A DNA stretch of 64,000 bases, from positions 1 to 64,000 of the forward strand of contig CAXXSS010000001.1 in the NCBI GenBank assembly GCA_963676865.2, written 5' to 3'. Made by a program: the position numbers and the translations under genes. This document shows, one piece after another, positions 25,228 to 34,972 of this stretch. The DNA is from JAAYUD01 sp963676865 (GTDB lineage Bacteria; Bacteroidota; Bacteroidia; Bacteroidales; Bacteroidaceae). Position 1 is the stretch's first letter, and each line of letters opens with the position of its first letter. A model generated the notes under the pieces. It made no database searches. It saw only the letters and a program-made list of their open reading frames with translations, and was not told the DNA's origin.

Positions 25228-26856
25228 TCAATAATGCATTGCTTCCGTAAAATCTTTGATAAATGTATTTGCCGTATATTGATTGCCAAACTCATCAATA
25301 GCAACAACTTTGACTACCGCATTGGGATCTGTACGTTTGTAATAGTATGCGTGCGTATTGGAACCATTGTAGTTGTCGACATTTCTATTTAATGTCCCTA
25401 CATGATACCCCATAGCATAGGCATCGGCATTGTTAATAGCCTTTGTCATTGTCACTCCTGTGATAGAAGCGCCCTCGTAAGCCTTTACCGTCCAGTTTTT
25501 ATCAGCATTGAATATATTGGCAACGACATATCCACCGTTTTCTTGCAACGACAACTGAGAGGCATAATTATAATACCCATACGTTCCTCCATAGGCCTGA
25601 TTTGCTTCGGACAAGCGCATTTGGAAACTTTTATCACGCCCTACAGACTTGTAATACCAGTTTGTAAACTGTGTGCCGCCAACCGTATATACTTCATAAC
25701 CATTGGGAGTGCCTTCCGTATTCAAAGTAGATTTCCACCACGCACCACATGCAGCAGCATGAATGTGTTCCAATGTAGAGATCGGAGACGTGACACTGCA
25801 CACTTCGTTATAGTGAGTATGTCCACAGAACAAAGAATAATTAGCAAAACTAGACAACAAGCCAAGTACCGTATTTCTATTGGCATAGCTGGTTGTGTTG
25901 CGCAAAGGTATATGATAGTACAAGATCACCATCATTGATTTGGGAACATAGCTTAAATCTTGCTTCAACCAATCTACTTGAGCATCGGTAAAACCGCCTG
26001 TATATGTCTCGGCATCAGAGAAAAGAACATTGTCCAATGCCACAAAATGAACATTACCTCTATTGAACGAATAATTGAGCGGTCCCCAAGCATTTTCGTA
26101 TTGACTTGTCGTACGAGTAGTGCCGTTCGAAACTTTATCATGATTACCTATAACCGAAAAGACAGGCATCGAAGTAGAACCCAATGCAGCTCTCACCGAA
26201 CCTTGTAAAGAGGCTGCGCCGTCATCGCATATATCGCCCATCACCAAACCATACACAGGAGTGGTAGCGTTTTTTAAGGTTTCGGTAATATCGGTCATCG
26301 TTTCGTTCTTGAAACGCCAAAGATTGGAATAAGTGGCACTGGTACTTTGTACTCCAGCTGCTGTATAATAAGGATCGTTGGTGCGCGCACTGACTTGCGG
26401 ATCGCCAATAGCTATAAGAGTAAAATTAGTCTCCACTCCACCTAGCAGTTTTGCCAAAGTAAAATCGTATCTTTTGGTTGAGACTGAAAGCGCTTTATAG
26501 AACACGGCTGTATTGTTAGAACTCGAACTCGTATTTATTTTATACTCGGAAGGAGTAGAATAGTAAACGAACTTCGCGTTCGAATTACGTTTCATTTCAT
26601 AGATTCCCTTCGCATTTGTTTTCACACACTGGTAGCCATCACTGACCACTACTCCAACAATAGGATTATTGGTCGCATCGCCTACAAAGCCATACACATC
26701 CATGCCCGGACTAGGTGTTATTTCTATTGTTTCTCCATTGTCTTCGCCACCACCACTATTGGAGCTACTACAATTAATGAAGAACAGACATATACAATAA
26801 GTAGTGCAATACAAGATGGCATTGAATGCCACTTTTAATAATTTTCTTTTCGTCAT
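25228..26856 (-). CDS. Lipoprotein calcineurin-like metallophosphoesterase
   Basis: About 542 residues from the ATG at 26856. A longer frame exists, but this start places a lipoprotein signal (LFFINC, Cys as lipidation site) at the right distance. An N-terminal carboxypeptidase-regulatory-like domain (VYGFVGDATNNPIVGVVVSD) precedes the phosphoesterase core with the five metal-binding motifs GDPQ, GDICDD, GNHD, YYHIPL and CGHTH. A C-terminal domain follows. Bound to a membrane outside the cytoplasm, it should hydrolyse phosphomono- or diesters. It is the last gene of the SusC-SusD-BACON operon, indicating that the imported ligand contains phosphate ester bonds. Confidence 0.87.
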   Translation of the reverse strand: MTKRKLLKVAFNAILYCTTYCICLFFINCSSSNSGGGEDNGETIEITPSPGMDVYGFVGDATNNPIVGVVVSDGYQCVKTNAKGIYEMKRNSNAKFVYYSTPSEYKINTSSSSNNTAVFYKALSVSTKRYDFTLAKLLGGVETNFTLIAIGDPQVSARTNDPYYTAAGVQSTSATYSNLWRFKNETMTDITETLKNATTPVYGLVMGDICDDGAASLQGSVRAALGSTSMPVFSVIGNHDKVSNGTTRTTSQYENAWGPLNYSFNRGNVHFVALDNVLFSDAETYTGGFTDAQVDWLKQDLSYVPKSMMVILYYHIPLRNTTSYANRNTVLGLLSSFANYSLFCGHTHYNEVCSVTSPISTLEHIHAAACGAWWKSTLNTEGTPNGYEVYTVGGTQFTNWYYKSVGRDKSFQMRLSEANQAYGGTYGYYNYASQLSLQENGGYVVANIFNADKNWTVKAYEGASITGVTMTKAINNADAYAMGYHVGTLNRNVDNYNGSNTHAYYYKRTDPNAVVKVVAIDEFGNQYTANTFIKDFTEAMHY

Positions 26857-26956
26857 ATCTACTCTTATAAATTTGAATAATTCAATTAATGTATCAGACC
26901 CCATCTCACTATAAAAGGAGATGGAGTCCGATTGTTATTATTAAGCCGAAACAGGT

Positions 26957-28177
26957 TTAAAGCCCTGTAGTTGTCACTTTTATATTGTCTATCAAGAATC
27001 GTGCACCACCTGCAATCTTAATGGTCGTTGATGGAGTCGCGTTTTTGATATTCACCGTTATGGTAGACCAAGTACCCGCAGCTTCACTCGCTCTACCCGG
27101 AAGATTGTAGGTAGTAATATCGGGTGTACCTCCACCGTTAACAGTAAATGTCAATGCCGTAACAGCACTTATCTGATCCCAATTCATCGCATCTATTGTC
27201 AGAATCACATCTTGTGTTTCTGTCATTGCAGATAATGCCGGCGTAGTGATGTAGCCGTTTGCCGATCCGGTACCCATTTTCAAATATCCCGGACGTTCAT
27301 ATGCTTTGCTACCGCTCCAACCTGTCATCTCGTGCGCATCTCTATAATCTTGATTCTCCGTAAGAAAGACATCGCTCGAGCCGTCTGTACGTGGAGTCGC
27401 TACCGTAACGCCATCCTTAAGTAAGCCACTTACATAGCTTGCATCATCACCTCCGAATACAAATTTACTAAAATTCTGATAAATGAGCGTTTCTTTTTCT
27501 CCATTTGCAATAATCGTATTCACTGTAAGACTCTGGGCATTGGGCAATCCGGTAGAAATACTAAACGTAACGGTCCCCGCAGTAGTAGGAATACCAACAA
27601 CAGGAATGTTGATGGTTCCAGAAGCATCTGTCGTATAAGTGTAATCGGCCACGGTCAATCCATTGCCACTGCCGGTCATCGTTACTGTTGCAGTATACGA
27701 TTGACCTTCATAAGCTTTGGAATAAGGAACGGATATAAAACAATTCTCTGCATTTTTCCCTTTAGTCAGTCCACCTACAAAAGAAGGCGTACCCAATTGT
27801 ACAAAGCCCTCTTCTTGTTGAATACCTATACCCACGTTTTTACCTGCTGCTTCCAAATACAAAGAGTCTGTTCGCACAGCACCGGTATTTTGTGTCGGAG
27901 TTACCGTAACGACTTCTCTTTTTGTTCCATCACCAGTACCTTCTGTCGGAGATACAGTAAACCAATTGGCAGTAGAAGTTATTTTCCATGCACCGTTTGT
28001 GCAAACAGTAAAAGTACCTGGCGAAGCAGTATAATCAAGGTCTACATGATTATCGCTTCGTAGCACAAACGAACCTTCATTATCGCTGCATGCCGCAAAG
28101 AAGACAATGCTTACAGCAGCAAACAATATCTGTTGAATAATATTTTTTAATTTCATTTCATTCATACAATTAGTCAT
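26957..28177 (-). CDS. BACON-domain surface lipoprotein
   Basis: 406 residues. The likely start is one of the Met codons at 28177, 28165 or 28156; the last gives a clean lipoprotein signal ending FFAAC. Residues ~40-120 form a BACON domain (GAWKITSTANWFTVSPTEGTG is its core pattern). The C-terminal ~170 residues look like a beta-sandwich binding module (TPALSAMTETQDVILTIDAM). BACON proteins in Sus-like operons usually bind the ligand at the surface. It lies between SusD (10 bp) and the metallophosphoesterase and likely plays the SusE/F-type role. Confidence 0.8.
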   Translation of the reverse strand: MTNCMNEMKLKNIIQQILFAAVSIVFFAACSDNEGSFVLRSDNHVDLDYTASPGTFTVCTNGAWKITSTANWFTVSPTEGTGDGTKREVVTVTPTQNTGAVRTDSLYLEAAGKNVGIGIQQEEGFVQLGTPSFVGGLTKGKNAENCFISVPYSKAYEGQSYTATVTMTGSGNGLTVADYTYTTDASGTINIPVVGIPTTAGTVTFSISTGLPNAQSLTVNTIIANGEKETLIYQNFSKFVFGGDDASYVSGLLKDGVTVATPRTDGSSDVFLTENQDYRDAHEMTGWSGSKAYERPGYLKMGTGSANGYITTPALSAMTETQDVILTIDAMNWDQISAVTALTFTVNGGGTPDITTYNLPGRASEAAGTWSTITVNIKNATPSTTIKIAGGARFLIDNIKVTTTGL

Positions 28178-28187
28178 TATATAATGA

Positions 28188-29951
28188 TTATTTCCATCCC
28201 GAATTTTGTTCCAAATCCGAGTTCTTCAGAATAGCAGAGCTAGGTATCGGGTGAAGATACATTTTATCATCCCACATCCGATTCTGAAGTGCGCCATGCA
28301 TCAGATGATTAACGCCGTCCAAACGAATAAAATCGGTAGAACTTCCTACCGTAATATAAACGGCTTTTCCATCTTTCGTTCCTTTGTACGCAGTATCCGA
28401 TACATATAAATCATTTACCCCATCTCCATTCAAATCCATCAATACGTTTTTGGCAGGTATATAGATACCTTGATAGTTGTTAGTCATCAACTGTCCCATC
28501 TTCCAACGCATCAGGTCGTCATACCGAACACTCTCAAAAGCCAATTCGATTGCCCGTTCGCGGCGAACTTCCAATATCCATTTGTCCGTTGTCTGATTCA
28601 GATAATAAGAGGCCAAATAAGGATCATATGTTGCCGGAACGCTAGCGTCTACCCCTGCTCTGTCACGCAAAAGTTTAATTGTTTTATTCCAAACCGTTTG
28701 GTCCATTTCTCCCAATTCGGCTTTTGCCTCTGCTTCGTTGAGCAGGATCTCCGCATAGCGGAATATAGGAATGGAATTGTAACTATTTGCTTTTGCCGTA
28801 TAATTGTCGTCATCGATAACCCACTTAATAGGTTGATAGCCGGTATACGACACTTTCATATTGGGAGCGTATTTATAAACAGCACCCGACGCACTTTTAC
28901 GAGTATAATCTGGCGGAAGAATCGTTTGAGACATTCGCATATCGCGATTGGCAAATTCATCCTTATACGTCATCGAATTGTAGTTCGATTTATCGGTGAA
29001 ACGTGAGCCGTCGCGCATGAGATACATATTGGCAAACTGACGGGCGAATCCCCAGTTTTTACCTGCACTTGCCGACATCATATCCCATGTCACACTATGC
29101 ATACGCACATCTGCGGCATAAGCCATTCCGAAAATAACTTCTTGGGTATTCAAGTCTTGCGAATTAAACAGTGCTCTATACTGTATGCCTCTATTGGCAG
29201 CGACATCCACTAACGAATACACCTTGCTATTCATTATTTCTTCTGAAGCTTTTATCGATTCACGCAAATAATAATCTGCCGAATCGAGACTCAATTCCGT
29301 ATGATACTTACGGTAAGTACCCTCGTACAGGCAAACACGCGACTTCAAAGCCAACGCAACATATTTGGATATGCGTGTAGAAGAACGAGTATACTCTGCC
29401 GCAGCCAAGCAATTGCTGGATGCGAAATTCAAGTCTTCCAAAATCTTGCTCATCACCACTTGCCTGCTGTCTCTTTTCTTATACAAACCCAACGAATCTG
29501 TATTATTCAGCACATGATCGTACCAAGGCACACCTCCAAAGTTTTTCACCATATCATAATAAAAGCGGGCACGCCAGAAGCGGGCTACTCCTTCATAATG
29601 ATTGTAAACAACATCAGAAACTTTTCCTTTGGCCTTCTTCATATTATCAAGCATGTAGTTGATAGAACGCAAGTCACCCCAACTCCATCCGCCCTGCTGG
29701 TTGGCATTCCATCCTGCACGGAAATAGTTTGTACTGGAATTGGTAGAAACGACATCGGTATATTGATCGCCATAGGTGAAATCGTCAATATCCAGCAGAC
29801 TATTGATAAATGAATTGGTATATAATTTCAAATCATTTTCCGAATTAAAGAATGCATCGGAACTAACGTCATTCTCCGGGTCCCTTTCCAGGAAATTGCT
29901 ACATGAGCAGCATAACAAGACTGTCAATACTAGGTATAATATCTTTTTCAT
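28188..29951 (-). CDS. SusD/RagB-family outer-membrane lipoprotein
   Basis: 587 residues. The lipoprotein signal is LLCCSCSNFLERDPEN. The N-terminal SusD region includes FRAGWNANQQGGWSWGDL. Tetratricopeptide-like helices include VARFWRARFYYDMVKNFGGVPW. The C-terminal SusD block is FRYAEILLNEAEAKAELG...ERAIELAFESVRYDDLMRWKMG. It forms the lid over the SusC channel and binds the ligand. It starts 29 bp after the SusC stop and belongs to the same transcript. Confidence 0.93.
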   Translation of the reverse strand: MKKILYLVLTVLLCCSCSNFLERDPENDVSSDAFFNSENDLKLYTNSFINSLLDIDDFTYGDQYTDVVSTNSSTNYFRAGWNANQQGGWSWGDLRSINYMLDNMKKAKGKVSDVVYNHYEGVARFWRARFYYDMVKNFGGVPWYDHVLNNTDSLGLYKKRDSRQVVMSKILEDLNFASSNCLAAAEYTRSSTRISKYVALALKSRVCLYEGTYRKYHTELSLDSADYYLRESIKASEEIMNSKVYSLVDVAANRGIQYRALFNSQDLNTQEVIFGMAYAADVRMHSVTWDMMSASAGKNWGFARQFANMYLMRDGSRFTDKSNYNSMTYKDEFANRDMRMSQTILPPDYTRKSASGAVYKYAPNMKVSYTGYQPIKWVIDDDNYTAKANSYNSIPIFRYAEILLNEAEAKAELGEMDQTVWNKTIKLLRDRAGVDASVPATYDPYLASYYLNQTTDKWILEVRRERAIELAFESVRYDDLMRWKMGQLMTNNYQGIYIPAKNVLMDLNGDGVNDLYVSDTAYKGTKDGKAVYITVGSSTDFIRLDGVNHLMHGALQNRMWDDKMYLHPIPSSAILKNSDLEQNSGWK

Positions 29952-29980
29952 GTTTTCTTTACTATTTATGGTTTACATGA

Positions 29981-32900
29981 TTAAAATGCGACATTTATTC
30001 CGAAAGTAAAGGTCTTAAAGCTAGGATAACCATATCCGTCGCCATCCGTACCAGCCGTAGACCTGAAGTCATCATCTCCGGCACCAAGATTTTCCGGATC
30101 GAAGTTCTTCGTGTGCTTGAACATAGGCGAGTAAGTCCACAGATTCTCGGCAGTCAAAACCAACGACAAGCGTTCCAATCCAAATTTGTGACAGAAAGAA
30201 GGATTAAATGCATAACCCAAGGAAAGATTTTTCAAACGGATATACGCAGCATTTTGTATATATCGATCGTTTGCAGTGCCCATTTCTTTGGTAGAAGAGG
30301 TAGAACTATACGATCTCAACAACGGCCAATAAGCATTCACATTCTGATTCTCTGCTGTATAACGGTCTATATCTTGATCTTTCAGACCATAGGAGTAAGG
30401 ACGGTTGTATTGTCCCCAGAAAAATGCAGACTCTATATTTGGATACCAATCACGCTTACCTACTCCTTGGAAGAATGCCGATATGCTAAAATTCTGCCAT
30501 TCGGCTCCCAAGTTCAATCCGAAACGATAACGGGGAGTGGTATTTCCTATGATTTTCCGATCACCCGGTTTTGCAACCGTATTTTCTCCTCTATCAATTG
30601 TCTGCGAGTTATCCAAGTCACCGAATTTCAAATCACCCGGCCTCCAAATACCATCGTCAGAGACCTTAAAATACCCCGACTGATTGGCATGATTATCTAT
30701 ATCTGCCTGATCTTTGAATAAGCCTTCCACATGAAATCCCCAAATATCACCCAATCGAGCACCATTATAATAAGACGAGACACTCAACGATTTATTCGGA
30801 TTGTTGTATTTGGTCACTTGGCTATAGCTATCCCAATACATCGCTTTTACATTATACTTGAAAGGTTTTCCGAGCAAATTGAATTGGTCGCGCCAAGAAA
30901 GAGAAAGTTCAAGTCCCGGAGTTTTCATATTGGCATAGTTACCTTTAGGAGCAGAAGCTCCAAATACGTCGGGCAATTCCGGACCTACCGTATACATATT
31001 GCGAGTATAGCGCGCATAGATGTCTCCACTAAAAGAAAGACGGTTCTGCAACATATCGAAGTCTACACCAAAATCGTATGTAGTACTTGTTTCCCAACTT
31101 AAGTTATCGGGTATCACAGTAGGAACACTTGCATAAGCTTGCAAAGCACCATCTATAATGGCAGAAGTACGACCGGTACCCATCAATGAAAGATATTTAT
31201 ACGGGTCTATATTACCATTGCCCAACGAACCGATAGAAAAACGAACTTTCAAATTATCCAGCCAATGGTTCGTAGCTTTCATAAACGGCTCATTCGATAT
31301 TCTCCATCCAACAGAACCCGAGGGGAAGAAGCCCCATTTCTGATTCTTAGGGAATTTGGAAGAACCATCGTAACGACCACTGAATTCCAAGAGATACCTA
31401 TCTTTATATGAATAATTGGCACGATACATCACACCTACATATCCCCATGAAGTTCCGTCTTGACCCAAGGTATAGTAGTCGCCATCCATCAAAGCGTACG
31501 AAGGATAATCTTGATATAAAAGTCCCCGGCGATACATTCCGTCCTGATTATCGGAATATGTTTCCAAGTTCCATCCTACCAGAAGATTGAGAGAATGATC
31601 TTTGTTTTTAAAAGTCGGAATATAATTGGCTGTTACGTTCGAAGCCATGTATTCGCGATCTATCGACAAATGATCCAAAGAGGAAAACGTATTGCGCTGG
31701 CCCGATATTTCAGGACCATTCCAATAGGTATACAAGCCATTTTCACGAATACGGCGTGCGCGTTCATAGCGATAAGTATAATCTCCTTTTACAATTAATT
31801 CTTTAAAAGGTTGATAGGTCAATGTCGCAGTATTCTGCCAGTCGAACTTATAATTCTTTTGAAAAGAAGTACCTTCTTTAAATCCTGCCCATCCGGTATA
31901 TACGGCAGCTTCGGTCCATGTTCCATCGAGATTCTTCTCCATTGTCATAGGAAACCCCTGCTGTTCTATCTGCCTGGTAATATTTTGATTGTCGTACATC
32001 ACCATCGGTTGACGATAGACACGGCGAATGACATCCGAATTGTCTTCGAAAGTAAACCACTTGTTTATCTTGATAGAACCTTTCGCTCTGAAATTATACT
32101 GACTATAGTTTTCCTTTACGCCGTCATAAATACCGTCTTGTCCCCAATAACGTCCACTCACAAAGAAACTAGCTTTTTCCGATCCGCCAGATACACTTAC
32201 ATTGTGCTCTGTGGCATAAGTCCAATCTTTATAAATCAGGTCCAACCAATTCGTATTACCAAAATATTCGTATTTTCCTGCGCTATTGGTACGTTGCCTT
32301 TCCAAAGTCGGATCATTATGGCGCTTTACCAACTCGTCGTAATAATCTTGACTGAAGTTGAATACATTATTAACAGAATTCGGATAGATTCCGCCTTTGG
32401 CATTCTGATACGAAGTGATAAAATTGTTTGTCCATATCAAAGCGTCGCTTTCTATTTGTGGTTTGAACACACGTTGCAAAGCCGACACACTACCATTGTA
32501 AGTTACTTCGACCTTTCCGGTCTTAGGCTTTTTAGTGGTAATCAAAATTACGCCAAAAGCACCTCTCGCACCATATATCGCTGCCGATGAAGCATCTTTC
32601 AATACAGATACCGACTCTATATCTCGTGGATTTACAGTAGTAATATCTCCTTCGGCACCGTCAATCATCACCAAAGCACTACCTCCCGAACCAATACTGC
32701 CAGCTCCTCGTATATCAATAGTACCGCCGTGAGTAGGTTTACCATCACTTGCCGTAATATTCAACCCAGGCATCATACCCTGTAAGGATTTGGTGGCATA
32801 CATATTGCCACGTTCGGAGATGCTGTTACCTTTTATCTGATCGACAGCTCCAACCAAATCTCGGCGTTTCTGAACTCCATATCCTACAACAACGACTTCG

Positions 32901-33265
32901 TCCAACGATTTTGAATCTTCATGCATCACTACATTCATCGTTTGGCTTGCACCTACCGATTTAGTAATAGTTACATAACCTACATACGTAAAAGTCAATT
33001 TCGTATCACCACCCGATACCTTGATCGAGTATCGCCCATTCAAATCTGTTATCACACCATTGGCAGTTCCGCTTGCAGATACTGTAGCCCCAATCAAGGG
33101 AATACCATTCGCATCTGTCACAATACCGCTAACAATGTATTTCTTTTGCTGAACAGTCTGGGCGTTATTTATATCGCCATTCTGTCCATTCGCTCCATAA
33201 GCTGCTGCACTGGTGCCTAATAACAAACCACCACACAGAGCTAACATAAATAAAAAATACTTCAT
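29981..33265 (-). CDS. SusC/RagA-family TonB-dependent receptor
   Basis: 1094 residues, full length. The signal peptide ends near residue 25. The carboxypeptidase-like domain (~43-112) contains IPLIGATVSASGTANGVITD. The TonB-box region is SLDEVVVVGYGVQKRRDL. The plug has SVLKDASSAAIYGARGAFG. The barrel closes with FKTFTFGINVAF. No STN domain, so no direct sigma/FecR signalling. It actively imports a ligand through the outer membrane with the SusD downstream. First gene of a four-gene operon with a metallophosphoesterase, which suggests a phosphorylated ligand. Confidence 0.94.
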   Translation of the reverse strand: MKYFLFMLALCGGLLLGTSAAAYGANGQNGDINNAQTVQQKKYIVSGIVTDANGIPLIGATVSASGTANGVITDLNGRYSIKVSGGDTKLTFTYVGYVTITKSVGASQTMNVVMHEDSKSLDEVVVVGYGVQKRRDLVGAVDQIKGNSISERGNMYATKSLQGMMPGLNITASDGKPTHGGTIDIRGAGSIGSGGSALVMIDGAEGDITTVNPRDIESVSVLKDASSAAIYGARGAFGVILITTKKPKTGKVEVTYNGSVSALQRVFKPQIESDALIWTNNFITSYQNAKGGIYPNSVNNVFNFSQDYYDELVKRHNDPTLERQRTNSAGKYEYFGNTNWLDLIYKDWTYATEHNVSVSGGSEKASFFVSGRYWGQDGIYDGVKENYSQYNFRAKGSIKINKWFTFEDNSDVIRRVYRQPMVMYDNQNITRQIEQQGFPMTMEKNLDGTWTEAAVYTGWAGFKEGTSFQKNYKFDWQNTATLTYQPFKELIVKGDYTYRYERARRIRENGLYTYWNGPEISGQRNTFSSLDHLSIDREYMASNVTANYIPTFKNKDHSLNLLVGWNLETYSDNQDGMYRRGLLYQDYPSYALMDGDYYTLGQDGTSWGYVGVMYRANYSYKDRYLLEFSGRYDGSSKFPKNQKWGFFPSGSVGWRISNEPFMKATNHWLDNLKVRFSIGSLGNGNIDPYKYLSLMGTGRTSAIIDGALQAYASVPTVIPDNLSWETSTTYDFGVDFDMLQNRLSFSGDIYARYTRNMYTVGPELPDVFGASAPKGNYANMKTPGLELSLSWRDQFNLLGKPFKYNVKAMYWDSYSQVTKYNNPNKSLSVSSYYNGARLGDIWGFHVEGLFKDQADIDNHANQSGYFKVSDDGIWRPGDLKFGDLDNSQTIDRGENTVAKPGDRKIIGNTTPRYRFGLNLGAEWQNFSISAFFQGVGKRDWYPNIESAFFWGQYNRPYSYGLKDQDIDRYTAENQNVNAYWPLLRSYSSTSSTKEMGTANDRYIQNAAYIRLKNLSLGYAFNPSFCHKFGLERLSLVLTAENLWTYSPMFKHTKNFDPENLGAGDDDFRSTAGTDGDGYGYPSFKTFTFGINVAF

Positions 33266-33327
33266 AGTGAAAAGTGTTAATCATTATATCATTGAACACA
33301 AAAAAAGAAAAACTTTATACTTCTGTA

Positions 33328-33359
33328 CAAAAGTATATATTTATTTTTTGTTTCGCAAT
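33328..33359 (-). promoter_or_regulatory. Promoter of the susC operon at 33265
   Basis: Minus-strand TAnnTTTG box (CAAAAGTA at 33328-33335 on +) with a -33-like element (CAAT near 33356) 20 bases upstream. Confidence 0.55.
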
Positions 33360-33567
33360 ATTTCGAATCATATTTATATAAAAAAAATAAAAACTTTTTC
33401 AGAAGCTAAAGAAACAAAACGAAATATTATCGTAACATCTATTACAGTTTAAAGAAAGATTTATTTCATTTTTGAAACAGAGATAAGGATCAATACAGAC
33501 ATAACAGCGCAAAACAAACTTAACGAAAGCAACCAATGAAAGGCCCAATATATGGGCATACCAAAAT

Positions 33568-33603
33568 AATGTCCTCATCTTGTTTACATAAGATGAGGAC
33601 ATT
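33568..33603 (-). terminator. Perfect 14-bp hairpin (likely terminator of the yeiH-like gene)
   Basis: AATGTCCTCATCTT and AAGATGAGGACATT pair exactly around an 8-base loop. It is ~200 bases downstream of the minus-strand YeiH-type gene, with ATTTT following on that strand. Confidence 0.5.
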
Positions 33604-33649
33604 GCGCTAATTGTATTCGAAAGTGAGTTTTCACTCACAAGTATAAGCT

Positions 33650-33741
33650 AAAATTGTCGTATGTTAGTTTTTTCGGTGACGTCCTTAAGTTTTTTTGAAA
33701 ACATATGGACGAAAATATTTTTAGGTCCATATGTCATTTTG
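33650..33741 (+). repeat. Dispersed intergenic hairpin repeat, copy A
   Basis: About 92 bases resembling, in opposite orientation, the sequence at 43270-43362. Shared words include CGGTGACGTCCTTAAGTTTT and TTTAGGTCCATATGT. It contains the exact inverted repeat ACATATGGAC / GTCCATATGT (33701-33710, 33725-33734). Confidence 0.75.
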
Positions 33742-33801
33742 AAGACTTATATTAGTATTATTTCCTAATTGTGGTCGAACTCAAAAGACAAGATACATAT
33801 A

Positions 33802-34863
33802 TTATAATAAAGGTATAAGATATTTGCTGAGCAAATAACCGCCACCGACGAGCCAGATATAAATGATACCGGCCAGATAGAATGGCTTTGCGCCTGCTTG
33901 TTTGAATTTGTCAATACTGGTTTCTGCTCCCAAGGCAGTCATAGCCATGGTAAGCAAGAAATTGTCCAATCCATTTATACCGACACGTCCTATAGACAAT
34001 ACATGGTCCGGAATAAACATTCCCAATATGGAGTTGAGAGCAATAACGCCGATAAAACCGAAAGCGAACCAAGGTATAGTGATATGGCTTTTTGCCACGC
34101 TTCCATTATTATTTCTATTTCGAGCTCTCGACAAAATGAAACTCATGATGATGAGAACAGGAGCAAGCAACATCACACGGATCATCTTAGTAATGGTAGC
34201 TTGATCGGCAATATGCAACGCACCATTGGGATCCATGGCATTTCCGGCTCCTACAACATGAGCTACTTCGTGCAGAGTGCTACCGGTATAGATGGCCATC
34301 TGCTCGGGCGGTAGATTGACAATACCGGATCTATATAATATAGGATATAAAAACATGGAAAGAGTACCGAATATAACAACCGTAGATACGGCAATAGCTG
34401 TTTTATGAGCTTCGCATTTCACAACCGGCTCCGCTCCTAAGACCGCTGCTGCACCACATATCGCACTTCCGGTAGAAGTCATCAGAGCTGTATCGCTATC
34501 CATTTTCAAGAGCTTGCCAACCAGATAACCTATCAACAGAGTGCCCGAAATAATGATGCAATCCATTAAGATGGCAGGCAAACCGATATCCATAACTTGC
34601 TGAAAGGTAAGCCGGAATCCATAAAGCACAATGCCGGTGCGCAACACCTGCTTAGTACAAAACTTAATACCCGGAACCCAAGTATCAGGAACAAAGTTCC
34701 GCAAACTATTGGCATAAAACATACCAAATATAATACCTACAATAAGAGGACTCAGTGAGAGATTCTTGACCCAATCGAAGCTTGCAATGTAACAAGCCGA
34801 GAAGGAGAACAAAGCTATCAACAATATGCCATGATAGACATTTCCTTTTTTTTCGCTAATCAT
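33802..34863 (-). CDS. YeiH-family (UPF0324) membrane transporter, putative sulfate/sulfite exporter
   Basis: 353 residues with about ten membrane segments. Family landmarks: LSPLIVGIIFGMFYANSL, GIVLYGFRLTFQQV, STGSAICGAAAVLGAEPV and GSTLHEVAHVVGAG. The C-terminus reads NFLLTMAMTALGAETSIDKF. The family is annotated as putative sulfate or sulfite exporters in other bacteria, commonly next to a LysR regulator (YeiE/CysB-like), as is the case here. The transported substrate is not certain. Confidence 0.88.
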   Translation of the reverse strand: MISEKKGNVYHGILLIALFSFSACYIASFDWVKNLSLSPLIVGIIFGMFYANSLRNFVPDTWVPGIKFCTKQVLRTGIVLYGFRLTFQQVMDIGLPAILMDCIIISGTLLIGYLVGKLLKMDSDTALMTSTGSAICGAAAVLGAEPVVKCEAHKTAIAVSTVVIFGTLSMFLYPILYRSGIVNLPPEQMAIYTGSTLHEVAHVVGAGNAMDPNGALHIADQATITKMIRVMLLAPVLIIMSFILSRARNRNNNGSVAKSHITIPWFAFGFIGVIALNSILGMFIPDHVLSIGRVGINGLDNFLLTMAMTALGAETSIDKFKQAGAKPFYLAGIIYIWLVGGGYLLSKYLIPLL

Positions 34864-34894
34864 TAACTTCTATCTTTTTAGTTTATTTAGACTG

Positions 34895-34926
34895 CAAAGG
34901 TAGATGTTACAATTGGATTATGCCAA
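34895..34926 (-). promoter_or_regulatory. Promoter of the yeiH-like gene
   Basis: Minus-strand -7 box CAAAGGTA (34895-34902) with a -33-like element at about 34923, spaced 20 bases. It overlaps the palindrome at 34910-34929. Confidence 0.55.
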
Positions 34927-34929
34927 TTG
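34910..34929. promoter_or_regulatory. Probable LysR operator
   Basis: CAATTGG-ATTATG-CCAATTG, a perfect 7-bp dyad covering the -33 region of the yeiH-like promoter and located just past the end of the LysR gene. It has the size and A/T-rich symmetry of LysR-type binding boxes. Confidence 0.5.
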
Positions 34930-34972
34930 TCTTTTTTAATAGCCGATAACTAAAAGTTATAGAATACCTCGT

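Noticed and set aside
26857..26904. Longer N-terminus for the metallophosphoesterase
   Set aside because: It would put 16 extra residues ahead of a lipoprotein signal peptide and spoil it.
31811..32590. 259-residue frame on the + strand inside the SusC gene
   Set aside because: Antisense shadow of a clear SusC coding region with no family features of its own. The same applies to the other long antisense frames in dnaX, the GH2 gene and clpB.
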